In this document: in pieces, positions 42,500-50,673 of the stretch
Position numbering within the stretch: position 1 is the first letter of the stretch
Layout: the number at the start of each line of letters is the position of its first letter
Source: Streptomyces varsoviensis
GTDB lineage: Bacteria; Actinomycetota; Actinomycetes; Streptomycetales; Streptomycetaceae
DNA length: 64,000 bases
NCBI RefSeq assembly: GCF_000718635.1
Contig: NZ_JOBF01000025.1
Location: 36,572-100,571 of the forward strand
Reading direction: 5' to 3'
The notes under the pieces: model-generated
Told to the model about the DNA's origin: nothing
What the model saw: the letters and a program-made list of their open reading frames with translations, nothing else
Database searches by the model: none
Position numbers and translations under genes: made by a program

Positions 42500-43726
42500 A
42501 TGGAGAGCTTCCCGAAGATAATCTCGGTGGATGACCATACGGTTGAGCCCCCCAGCGTCTGGCGGGACCGACTCCCGACGAAATACCACGACATAGGGCC
42601 CCGTATCATCCGGGCCCCGCTCAAGGAAATGACCTTCGTCGGCGGCAAGTTCGCTCCGAAGATGGGCGCCCCCGGAGACGACGGGCCGATCGCCGACTGG
42701 TGGGTATACGAGGATCTGCACCGTCCGCTGACTCGGCTGGATACCGCCGTCGGATATGACAGGGACGACATCAAGCTCGAAGGCATCACCTACGAACAGA
42801 TGCGTCCCGGTTCGTACTCCGTGCCCGACCGGCTCGCCGACATGGATGTCAACCACGTCCAGTCGGCGCTCTGCTTCCCCACCTTCCCGCGCTTCTGCGG
42901 ACAGACCTTCACCGAGGCGAAGGACCGCGAACTCGGGCTGCTGGGCGTGCGGGCGTACAACGACTGGATGGTCGAGGAGTGGTGCGGGCCGGCCGCCGAC
43001 GGCCGCCTGATCCCGCTGACGCTCGTACCGCTGTGGGACGCCGAGCTGGCGGCGGCGGAGGTGCGGCGCAACGCCGCGCGCGGCGTGCGCGCCGTGTGCT
43101 TCAGCGAAATCCCGCCACATCTGGGGCTTCCCTCCATTCACACGGACGAGTGGGACCCCTTCCTGCGGGCCTGTGACGAGACCGGCACGGTCGTCGCGAT
43201 GCACATCGGCTCCTCCAGCCGGATGCCGTCGACCTCCGCGGACGCGCCGCCGGCGGTGGGCTCCACCATCACCTTCGCCAACTGCTGTTTCTCGATGGTC
43301 GACTGGCTGATGTCGGGGAAGTTCGACCGCTTCCCGAACCTCAAGATCATGTACGCGGAGGGCCAGATCGGCTGGATCCCGTACATCCTGGAGCGCGCCG
43401 ACGTGGTCTGGGAGGAGAACCGCGGCTGGGGCGGCGTCGCCGACAAGGTGCTCCGGCCGCCGTCGGAACTCTTCGCCGACCACGTCTACGGCTGCTTCTT
43501 CGACGACGCCTTCGGCCTGAAGAACCTCGACGCGATCGGCGTCGGGAATGTCCTGTACGAGACCGACTACCCGCACTCCGACTCGACCTGGCCCCGCTCC
43601 CGGGAGGTCGGCGAGGAGCAGATGGGCCACCTCGCGCCGGACGTCGTGGAGCGGATCGTCCGCGGAAACGCCATCGACCTGCTCGGGCTGACGCCGGACG
43701 GCCGGTGGGCGGAGGCCCGGCGGTAG
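42500..43726 (+). CDS. Amidohydrolase-family TIM-barrel hydrolase, paralogue 2
   Basis: 408 aa. It shares SVDDHTVEP, CFPTFPRFCGQTF, WMVEEWCG, HIGSSSRMPS and ETDYPHSDSTWP with the 4095-5297 product, so the two are clear paralogues. The metal-site pattern is again DxH in place of HxH. A GTG at 42491 is the alternative start. Neither has a recognisable ribosome binding site, and the short distance from the operator suggests a leaderless mRNA. It begins the plus-strand unit that runs into the luciferase-like gene 62 bp downstream. Two related hydrolases in one regulon suggest successive or alternative substrates. Confidence 0.85.
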   Translation: MESFPKIISVDDHTVEPPSVWRDRLPTKYHDIGPRIIRAPLKEMTFVGGKFAPKMGAPGDDGPIADWWVYEDLHRPLTRLDTAVGYDRDDIKLEGITYEQMRPGSYSVPDRLADMDVNHVQSALCFPTFPRFCGQTFTEAKDRELGLLGVRAYNDWMVEEWCGPAADGRLIPLTLVPLWDAELAAAEVRRNAARGVRAVCFSEIPPHLGLPSIHTDEWDPFLRACDETGTVVAMHIGSSSRMPSTSADAPPAVGSTITFANCCFSMVDWLMSGKFDRFPNLKIMYAEGQIGWIPYILERADVVWEENRGWGGVADKVLRPPSELFADHVYGCFFDDAFGLKNLDAIGVGNVLYETDYPHSDSTWPRSREVGEEQMGHLAPDVVERIVRGNAIDLLGLTPDGRWAEARR

Positions 43727-43788
43727 TCGGCCCGGGTATGGAGCACGCAGTCGAAGAGAGAGGGAGAGAAGTGTGCTGAGGAGGCGGA

Positions 43789-44751
43789 GTGGGTAACGGG
43801 CTGTGGGTTCTTCCGGAAGGGCGGCTCGCCTACGGGATGCAGCTCCCCGTCCAGTCGCAGAGCCCGATCTTCGCGGAGTCCTGGGAGGCCGGGGCCGGCC
43901 CCGAGGACCTGCTGGCGGTCGCGCGCGCGGCGGACCGGCTCGGGTTCGCGTACATCGCCTCGTGCGACCACGTCGCGATCCCGCGGCGGCTCGCCGACGC
44001 CATGGGCACCGTCTGGTACGACCCGGTGGCCACCCTCTCCTACCTCGCGGCGGCCACCGAGCGCGTCCTGCTGCTGAGCCATGTCGCCGTGGCCGGGCTG
44101 CGCCACCCGCTGATCACCGCCAAGCAGTACGCGACCCTGGACCGGCTCTCCGGCGGGCGGCTGGTGCTCGGGGTGGGCGCCGGGCACGTACAGGAGGAGT
44201 TCGAGGCGCTGGGCGTGGAGTTCGGCGCGCGCGGTGCCGTGCTCGACGAGACGGTCGACGCGCTGAAGGCCGCGCTCGGGCCGTCGCAGTACGCGGAGTT
44301 CGGCGGCGAGCGGTTCGCGTTCAGCGGGCTGGCGCAGTCGCCGCGGCCCGCCCGGACGCCCCGGCCGCCCATCTGGGTGGGCGGCTCCTCGCCCGCCGCG
44401 GTGCGGCGCGCGGCCGTACGGGGCGACGGCTGGCTCCCCCAGGGCGACCGGCGCGACCAGCTCCCCGCCAAGATCGCCAAGCTGCGGGGACTGAGGGAGG
44501 CGGCCGGGGTCGCCGACCCCATGGCGATCGGCGCGATCACCGAGGTGCTCTACGTCGGCGAGCCCTCCTGGGAGGTCGGCCGGCGGACGCTGCGCGGCAA
44601 GCCGGAGGCCATCGCCGAGTCGCTGCGCGCGTACGGGGCCATGGGCGTGCACCAGATACAGGTGCGCTTCCGCTCCCGCGACCGCTCCGAACTCCTCGGC
44701 CAGATGGAGGCGTTCGCGGCGGAGGTGGCGCCGGGCCTGGACGCCGTTTAA
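43789..44751 (+). CDS. Luciferase-like (LLM) oxidoreductase, probably F420-dependent
   Basis: 320 aa TIM-barrel protein. GFAYIASCDHVAIP, VLLLSHVAVAGLRHPLITAKQYATLDRLSGGR and LGVGAGHVQEEFEALG are typical of the actinobacterial F420-dependent branch of the LLM family, as is the IWVGGSSPAAVRRAA segment. It should catalyse hydride transfer or flavin-dependent oxygenation on a pathway intermediate. The GTG start has GGAGG 4 nt upstream. Similar proteins occur in mycobacterial steroid-catabolism regions. Cofactor choice (F420 or FMN) is not certain from sequence. Confidence 0.84.
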   Translation: MGNGLWVLPEGRLAYGMQLPVQSQSPIFAESWEAGAGPEDLLAVARAADRLGFAYIASCDHVAIPRRLADAMGTVWYDPVATLSYLAAATERVLLLSHVAVAGLRHPLITAKQYATLDRLSGGRLVLGVGAGHVQEEFEALGVEFGARGAVLDETVDALKAALGPSQYAEFGGERFAFSGLAQSPRPARTPRPPIWVGGSSPAAVRRAAVRGDGWLPQGDRRDQLPAKIAKLRGLREAAGVADPMAIGAITEVLYVGEPSWEVGRRTLRGKPEAIAESLRAYGAMGVHQIQVRFRSRDRSELLGQMEAFAAEVAPGLDAV

Positions 44752-44842
44752 GGGGCCCCTCCAGCCCCTCCGTCAGGGGATCTGGATTCCGCCCGGCCTC
44801 CGCGGTGGACGGCCGGGCCACCGCGACGCCATGGAGGCGGAT

Positions 44843-45646
44843 ATGGGCAAATTGAGCAAGATCGGCAAGTTGGCCGGGCGCGTGGTGCTCATCACGGGTG
44901 CCGCGCGCGGGCAAGGGGAGCAGGAGGCGCGGCTGTTCGCCGCCGAGGGCGCGAAGGTGGTGCTCGCGGACGTACTGGACGAGGCGGGCGAGGCTGTGGC
45001 CAAGGACCTCGGCGCGGGGACGGCCCGGTACGTGCACTTGGACGTGCGCGAGGAGGCGGACTGGGCGGCCGCCGTCGCCGAGACGAAAAAGACGTTCGGG
45101 AAGCTGGACGGGCTCGTCAACAACGCCGGAATCCTGCGCTTCAACGAGCTGGTGAACACCCCGCTGGAGGAGTACCTGCACGTGGTGCAGGTCAACCAGA
45201 TAGGTGCTTTCCTGGGGATGCGGGCGGCGACCCCCGAACTGGTGGCGGCGGGCGGCGGCACGATCGTCAACACGGCCTCGTACACGGCGGTGACGGGCAT
45301 GGCGCTGCTGACCTCGTACGCGGCGACGAAGGCCGCGATCGTCGGGATGACGCGCGTCGCGGCGATGGAGCTGGCGGACAAGGGCATCCGGGTCAACGCC
45401 GTCTGCCCGGGGGCCGTCGACACCCCGATGACGAATCCGGCGCAGCTCGCCCCGGGGCCGGACGCGGAGGCGTCGGCGGCGGCCGTGGCGGAGCTGTACC
45501 GCAAGGTCGTGCCGATGGGGCGGATCGGCCGGCCGGAGGAGGTGGCCCGGCTGGCGCTGTTCCTGACCTCGGAGGACTCCTCGTACATCACGGGGCAGCC
45601 GTTCGTGATCGACGGCGGGTGGCTGGCGGGCGTCTCGGTGTTCTGA
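44843..45646 (+). CDS. SDR-family oxidoreductase (hydroxysteroid-dehydrogenase-like)
   Basis: 267 aa. Glycine motif TGAARGQG near residue 18, NNAGILRF, the catalytic Ser region TASYTAVTG and YAATKAA, and the C-terminal SSYITGQPFVIDGGW are all present. The TGAARGQG form of the first motif is common in 3alpha/20beta-hydroxysteroid dehydrogenase-type SDRs. It interconverts an alcohol and ketone with NAD(P). The ATG at 44843 is chosen because GGAGG lies 5 nt upstream; an in-frame ATG four codons earlier contains that GGAGG. It follows the LLM gene on the same strand. Confidence 0.87.
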   Translation: MGKLSKIGKLAGRVVLITGAARGQGEQEARLFAAEGAKVVLADVLDEAGEAVAKDLGAGTARYVHLDVREEADWAAAVAETKKTFGKLDGLVNNAGILRFNELVNTPLEEYLHVVQVNQIGAFLGMRAATPELVAAGGGTIVNTASYTAVTGMALLTSYAATKAAIVGMTRVAAMELADKGIRVNAVCPGAVDTPMTNPAQLAPGPDAEASAAAVAELYRKVVPMGRIGRPEEVARLALFLTSEDSSYITGQPFVIDGGWLAGVSVF

Positions 45647-45647
45647 G

Positions 45648-45811
45648 CCGTCGGCCGGGTCCCTGTGTCCGTCGGCCGGGCCGCTGCATCCGTGGGCCGG
45701 GCCGCTGTACTCGTTCGGCGGGCCGCTGTATCTGTCTGCCGGGCCGCTGCATCCGCCGGCCGAGCGGCTGTATTCGTCCGCCGAGCCGCTGTATTCGTCG
45801 GCCGGGCCGCG
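45648..45811 (+). repeat. 21-bp tandem repeat, eight copies
   Basis: Seven full 21-bp units from 45648 to 45794 plus a 17-bp eighth, based on CCGTCGGCCGGGCCGCTGTAT. They start immediately after the SDR stop codon. Since 21 is a multiple of three the array is open in several frames, but no start signal supports a protein. Confidence 0.9.
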
Positions 45812-45839
45812 CCCGACGAGGCGGCCCCGGCGAGCGGAC

Positions 45840-45854
45840 CTGATGGGCCGTCAG
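45840..45854. promoter_or_regulatory. Regulon operator 11
   Basis: CTGATGGGCCGTCAG, one mismatch, about 107 bp upstream of the luciferase-like gene at 45962. Confidence 0.75.
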
Positions 45855-45904
45855 GTATTGACGCCCACCCGGCCCGGTGCCACAGTCGACCGTAATCCGA
45901 AAAC

Positions 45905-45919
45905 CTGACGGTGCGTCAG
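45905..45919. promoter_or_regulatory. Regulon operator 12
   Basis: CTGACGGTGCGTCAG, with perfect arms, preceded by AAAAC and followed by AAGA. It lies 42 bp upstream of the luciferase-like gene and 65 bp from operator 11, centre to centre. Confidence 0.82.
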
Positions 45920-45961
45920 AAGAGTAGCGGGGCGACCCCCGCGCCCCTGGAGGAGAGAACC

Positions 45962-47089
45962 TTGGAATTCGGGCTCTTTGTGCAGGGATACGTGCCGGCC
46001 CAACGGGCGCAGGCCGATCCCGAGGCCGAGCACCACGCGCTGATGGAGGAGACCGAGTACGTCATCCAGGCGGACAAGTCCGGGTTCAAATACGCCTGGG
46101 CCTCCGAGCACCACTTCCTGGAGGAGTACTCCCACCTCTCCGCCAACGACGTCTACCTGGGATACCTCGCGCACGCGACGGACCGCATCCACCTGGGCTC
46201 GGGCATCTTCAATCCGCTGCCCCAGGTCAACCACCCGGCGAAGGTCGCCGAGAAGGTGGCCATGCTCGACCACCTCTCGGGCGGCCGTTTCGAGTTCGGC
46301 AGCGGGCGGGGCGCCGGCAGCCACGAGATCCTGGGCTTCATACCGGGCGTCACCGATATGAACTACACCAAGGAGATCTGGGAGGAGACCATCGCCGAAT
46401 TCCCCAAGATGTGGCTCCAGGACGAATACCAGGGGTTCCAGGGGAAGTTCTGGCAGCTACCGCCCCGCAAGGTCCTGCCGAAGCCGTACGGGAAGTCCCA
46501 CCCCGCCATGTGGTACGCGGCCGGGTCCCCCTCCTCGTACGCCATGGCGGCCAAGAAGGGGCTGGGCGTCCTGGGGTTCAGCGTGCAGAAGGTCGCCGAC
46601 ATGGAATGGGTCGTCGACTCCTACAAGTCGGCGATAAAGGAAGCCGAGCCCATCGGCGACTTCGTCAACGACAACGTGATGGTCACCTCCACGGCGATCT
46701 GCGCCGAGACCCACGAGAAGGCCGTCGAGATCGCCGTCGGCGGCGGGCTCAATTACCTCCAGTCCCTCCTCTTCCGCTACCACGACACCTTCCCCCGCCC
46801 GGAGGGGATTCCCGAGTGGCCGGAACTGCTGCCGGAATACAGCACCGAGATCATCGAGCTGCTGATCGCCGAGGAGCTGATGATCTGCGGCGACCCGGAC
46901 GAGGTCTTCCGCCAGTGCAAGCGGTGGGAGCAGGCCGGGGCGGACCAGTTGTCCTTCGGGCTGCCGATCGGGGTCTCGTCCGAGGACACGCTCAACACCA
47001 TCCGCCTGATAGGTGAACACGTCATCCCGAAGATCGACACGGACCCGGTGCACCGGACGACGCGGTTCCGGCAGTCGTCGGGGGCGTGA
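45962..47089 (+). CDS. Luciferase-like (LLM) flavin-dependent oxidoreductase
   Basis: 375 aa. The N-terminus MEFGLFVQGYVPAQ and the segments YAWASEHHFLEEYSHLS, LGSGIFNPLPQVNHPAKVAEKVAMLDHLSGG and FGSGRGAGSHE place it in the bacterial-luciferase-like monooxygenase family, nearer the FMNH2-using alkanal monooxygenase type than the F420 type. The TTG at 45962 is chosen: GGAGGAG lies 7 nt upstream and the family's N-terminus starts there. Two operators control it. A flavin reductase such as 16442-17101 could supply reduced flavin; that link is inference. Confidence 0.86.
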   Translation: MEFGLFVQGYVPAQRAQADPEAEHHALMEETEYVIQADKSGFKYAWASEHHFLEEYSHLSANDVYLGYLAHATDRIHLGSGIFNPLPQVNHPAKVAEKVAMLDHLSGGRFEFGSGRGAGSHEILGFIPGVTDMNYTKEIWEETIAEFPKMWLQDEYQGFQGKFWQLPPRKVLPKPYGKSHPAMWYAAGSPSSYAMAAKKGLGVLGFSVQKVADMEWVVDSYKSAIKEAEPIGDFVNDNVMVTSTAICAETHEKAVEIAVGGGLNYLQSLLFRYHDTFPRPEGIPEWPELLPEYSTEIIELLIAEELMICGDPDEVFRQCKRWEQAGADQLSFGLPIGVSSEDTLNTIRLIGEHVIPKIDTDPVHRTTRFRQSSGA

Positions 47090-47303
47090 GCCCTCCACCA
47101 CCCACGGGGCGTGAGCCCTCCACCACCCATGACGCCGGGACGGCGTCTCCCGGACCGCCGTCCCGGCAATCCCGCCGACGCCCGCGCTCCGCCCGCCCTC
47201 CCGGAAGAGAGGCCGTGGGCCGCGCTCCCGGAAGCCCCAAGAGCCCAGAAGAGCCCCAGGAGAGCCCCAGAAGGGCCGAGAAGCCGAGAAAGGGACCTGA
47301 CGC

Positions 47304-49052
47304 ATGCTCGACCACCTCATCCGCTCAGCGACCGTCGTGGACGGCACGGGCGCCCCGGCACGCGTGGCGGACCTCGGCATCCGGGACGGCCGGATCGCGG
47401 TCGTCGCCGAGCCGGGCGCCGTCACCGAGGAGGCCCGTACGAGCGAGGACGCGGCGGGCCTGGTCCTGGCGCCCGGGTTCGTCGACCCGCACACCCACTA
47501 CGACGCCCAGCTCTTCTGGGACCCCTACGCCACCCCGTCCCTGAACCACGGCGTGACGACCGTGGCCGGCGGCAACTGCGGCTTCACCCTCGCCCCGCTC
47601 AATCCGGCCCGCCCCGGGGACGCCGATTACACGCGGCGCATGATGAGCAAGGTCGAGGGCATGTCCCTGGCCGCCCTGGAGGAGGGCGCCCCGTGGACGT
47701 GGTCCGGTTTCGGGGAGTATCTGGACGCCCTGGAGGGGCGGATCGCCGTCAACGCGGGCTTCATGGTCGGCCACTGCGCGCTGCGCCGGTACGTCATGGG
47801 GCCCGACGCCGTGGGCGGGCAGCCGGACGAGAAGCAGCTCGCCCTGATGCTCGAACTCTTCCACGAGGCGATGGACGCGGGCGCGTGGGGCCTGTCGACG
47901 ACGCAGTCGTCCACCCACTCCGACGGCGACGGGAAGCCGGTCGCCTCCCGGCACGCACTCCCGGCGGAACTGCTCGCCCTCGCCCGCGCGGTGGGCCAAC
48001 ACGAGGGGACGCAACTGGAGGCGATCGTCGCGGGCTGCCTCGACCAGTTCGCGGACGACGAGATCGACCTCCTCGTCGACATGACGGCCGCCGCGGGCCG
48101 GCCCCTCAACTGGAACGTCCTGACCATTGATGCCGCCGTCCCCGAACGAGTGCCGCGCCAGCTCGTGCCCAGCGAGCGGGCCCGCCGCGCGGGCGGCCGC
48201 ATCGTCGCGCTGACGATGCCGATCCTGACCCCGATGAACATGTCCCTCGGCACGTTCTGCGCCCTGAACCTCATCCCCGGCTGGGGCGACATCCTCGGCC
48301 TCCCGGTGCCCGAACGCATCGCGAAACTCCGCGACCCGGACGTACGGGCCGAAATGCTGCGCCGCGCCGACAGCAAGGAGGCCGGCGTCTTCCGCCGGCT
48401 CGCGAACTTCGGCCGGTACGTCATCGGCGACACGTACTCGGCCGCCAACGAGGGCCTGAGCGGCCGGGTGGTGCGCGACATCGCCGCCGAGCGCTCCCAG
48501 GAGCCCTTCGAGTGCCTGGTGGAGATCTGCGCCGCCGACGACCTGCGCACGGTCCTGTGGCCGATGCCCACCGACAACGACCCGGACAGTTGGGAGCTGC
48601 GGCGGCGGACCTGGGAGCACGAGGACGTCATGCTCGGCGGCTCGGACGCCGGCGCCCACCTCGACCGCATGTGCGGGGCGCCCTACACCACCCGCTTCAT
48701 CGGCGACTGCCTGCGCGGCCGCAAACTCGTCTCCCTGGAGCGCGCCGTCCAGATGCTGACGGACGAACCGGCCCGCCTCTTCGGGCTGCGCTCCCGCGGC
48801 CGTATCCAGGAGGGCTACCACGCCGACCTCGTCCTCTTCGACCCCGACCGCATAGACGCCGGCCCGGCCACCCTCGTGCACGACCTCCCGGGCGACAGCC
48901 CCCGGCTGGACTCCCGGGCCGAGGGGATCGTGAGCGTCCGCGTCAACGGCGTCGAGACCATCCGCGACGACGTGGTGACGGGCGCCGTACCGGGGACCGT
49001 CCTGCGGTCCGGCCGGGACACGAAGACGGTGGACACGCGATCGGGGCGGTGA
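47304..49052 (+). CDS. N-acyl-D-amino-acid deacylase-type amidohydrolase
   Basis: 582 aa. The metal-binding motif PGFVDPHTHYDAQLFWDP near residue 60 and the bridging cysteine in GGNCGFTLAP are those of the D-aminoacylase branch of the amidohydrolase superfamily. The C-terminal MLGGSDAGAHLDRM gives the metal-site Asp, and the GRIQEGYHADLVLFDPDRI tail ends the composite barrel. It should cleave an amide, hydantoin-like or related bond. It follows the operator-controlled LLM gene by 214 bp on the same strand, so it may be part of the regulon. A 25-bp-period duplication lies in that gap (47081-47128). Confidence 0.87.
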   Translation: MLDHLIRSATVVDGTGAPARVADLGIRDGRIAVVAEPGAVTEEARTSEDAAGLVLAPGFVDPHTHYDAQLFWDPYATPSLNHGVTTVAGGNCGFTLAPLNPARPGDADYTRRMMSKVEGMSLAALEEGAPWTWSGFGEYLDALEGRIAVNAGFMVGHCALRRYVMGPDAVGGQPDEKQLALMLELFHEAMDAGAWGLSTTQSSTHSDGDGKPVASRHALPAELLALARAVGQHEGTQLEAIVAGCLDQFADDEIDLLVDMTAAAGRPLNWNVLTIDAAVPERVPRQLVPSERARRAGGRIVALTMPILTPMNMSLGTFCALNLIPGWGDILGLPVPERIAKLRDPDVRAEMLRRADSKEAGVFRRLANFGRYVIGDTYSAANEGLSGRVVRDIAAERSQEPFECLVEICAADDLRTVLWPMPTDNDPDSWELRRRTWEHEDVMLGGSDAGAHLDRMCGAPYTTRFIGDCLRGRKLVSLERAVQMLTDEPARLFGLRSRGRIQEGYHADLVLFDPDRIDAGPATLVHDLPGDSPRLDSRAEGIVSVRVNGVETIRDDVVTGAVPGTVLRSGRDTKTVDTRSGR

Positions 49053-49098
49053 CCGCGGCAGCGGCCCCACGGGTGGGCCCGGGGGTGCCCCTTCGCCC

Positions 49099-50673
49099 CT
49101 ACGCCCGCTTCGACGCCCGTACCAGCAGCACCACCCGTACGTTCGCGAACCACTCCGCGCGGGCCGGGCGGTAGCGGTCCCAGAGGAAGTCCTCGGTGCG
49201 GGAGGGCATGCTGTCGGTGCCGTCGCCGCTGCGGTCGGTGGAGACGACCCAGATGCGGCGGAAGTCCTGGGCGCAGGCCCCTGGGTCCTGGCAGTCCTCG
49301 GGCGCGTAGCGGCCGAGCCGGCGGGCGGAGCGGCCGGTGAAGACATCGGCGGGGCGGGTACGGGCGGGCAGGTGGCGGAGTTCGTAGGCGACGGCTCGCG
49401 GTTCGTCGCCGTTGCCGCTGTAGGCGAGGCCGTCGCCGGGGCGGGCGCGCTCCTCGATCATGGCGGCGGCGCGGCGGAAGTCCGGTTCGCCGGGCTGGCG
49501 GCGGGTCACATGGTGGGTGTGGGCGAGGAACGAGGAGACCGCCAGGGCCAGGGACAGCGCCGCCGCCACGGTGGCGTACGCGCGGCGCCGGGTCGCGTAC
49601 GGGCCCAGCACCCGCACCGCCCCGCACGCCGCCAGCAGCGCCCAGGCCGGGAGCGTGAACAGTAGGTAGCGCTCCTGGAGGACGTGCGACGGGCCCGTGG
49701 TCAGGGCCGTGACGGGCAGGGGCAGCAGCACCCACCAGGCCAGCGGGCCGACGCGGTCACGGGCGGCCACCAGGGCCGTCAGGGCGCAGGCCAGCCCCAC
49801 CGCCGCCACGGCGGGCGCACCGAAGAGCACATACGGCATCGGGACGATGCCGCTCAGCCCGGCGGCGTTCCAGCCGACCTGGCCCGTCTGGCCGCCGTGT
49901 ACGCCCAACGCCACCAACGGCAGTACGGGCAGCAGCCCACAGCACGCCGACACCGCCCACGCGCCCGCCCGGCGGCCCGTCCGCGCCAGCGCCCAGTGCG
50001 CCGGGAGCACCGCCGCCGCTGCCGGGTGCGACAGCGCGGCGAGGGCCACGGCCGCCGCGTACGGCAGCCAACGGGCGAGCCCCGGCCGGTCCAGGGCGCG
50101 GAGCAGCGCCAGCGTCGCGGCCACCGCGAACAGCGCCGCGAAGGCGTACGGGCGCGCCTCCTGCCCGTACCGCGCGACGGTCGGCGTCAGCGCCAGCAGG
50201 ACGCCCGCGACCGTCCCCGTACGGAGGTCGAACAGCCGCCGCCCCAGCAGTACGGTCAGTGCCCCCGTCGCCCCCATCGCGAGGGCCGAGGGGAGCCGGA
50301 GGGCGGTCGCGGAGTCGCCCACGACGGCGATCCAGCCGTGCTCGAAGACGTAGTACGGGGCCAGCAGGGCGTCCGTGTGGTGCAGCAGCCGCGCCAGGCC
50401 GGCGTGCGGGAGCGTCGCCGCCCACCACGTCGCGTACTCGTCGTGGTCCAGCGGCCGCCGCCCGATGCCCCAGAGGCAGGCCGCCAGGACGAGCAGGCCG
50501 ACCAGCACCGGGGGCAGCAGGCCGCGCCCGCGCAGCGGCCCGGCGGGTCGTGCGGGCGCTGCGGGCGCGTTGGGCACAGGCTCCGGCTCCGGCGTGAGGA
50601 CTACGATCCCCAGCCCCTCGTCCTCCTCCGCCGGCTGTCCCGTCCCGAGCGGCGCCCTCTCCCCGGCGCTCAC
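49099..50673 (-). CDS. Membrane glycosyltransferase, GT39/ArnT-like
   Basis: 524 aa integral membrane protein. A short cytoplasmic N-terminus is followed by helix 1 (LLPPVLVGLLVLAACLWGI) and an acidic motif, PLDHDEYATWW, in the first outer loop, as in polyprenyl-phosphate sugar transferases. About nine more helices follow, then a C-terminal soluble part. It probably transfers a sugar from a lipid carrier outside the membrane. The GTG at 50673 overlaps the stop of the PHP gene by 4 bp (GTGA), so translation is coupled. Not obviously part of the catabolic pathway. Confidence 0.82.
   Translation of the reverse strand: MSAGERAPLGTGQPAEEDEGLGIVVLTPEPEPVPNAPAAPARPAGPLRGRGLLPPVLVGLLVLAACLWGIGRRPLDHDEYATWWAATLPHAGLARLLHHTDALLAPYYVFEHGWIAVVGDSATALRLPSALAMGATGALTVLLGRRLFDLRTGTVAGVLLALTPTVARYGQEARPYAFAALFAVAATLALLRALDRPGLARWLPYAAAVALAALSHPAAAAVLPAHWALARTGRRAGAWAVSACCGLLPVLPLVALGVHGGQTGQVGWNAAGLSGIVPMPYVLFGAPAVAAVGLACALTALVAARDRVGPLAWWVLLPLPVTALTTGPSHVLQERYLLFTLPAWALLAACGAVRVLGPYATRRRAYATVAAALSLALAVSSFLAHTHHVTRRQPGEPDFRRAAAMIEERARPGDGLAYSGNGDEPRAVAYELRHLPARTRPADVFTGRSARRLGRYAPEDCQDPGACAQDFRRIWVVSTDRSGDGTDSMPSRTEDFLWDRYRPARAEWFANVRVVLLVRASKRA

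Noticed and set aside
45619..45895. Two plus-strand frames encoding seven-residue repeats
   Set aside because: Arise from the 21-bp array; no ribosome binding site, signal peptide or other gene features.
2237..49052. Interpretation as a cholesterol degradation cluster
   Set aside because: No KstD, KshA/B, HsaA-D, IpdAB, Cyp125 or Mce4 genes in the window, so only the side-chain-type chemistry is supported.
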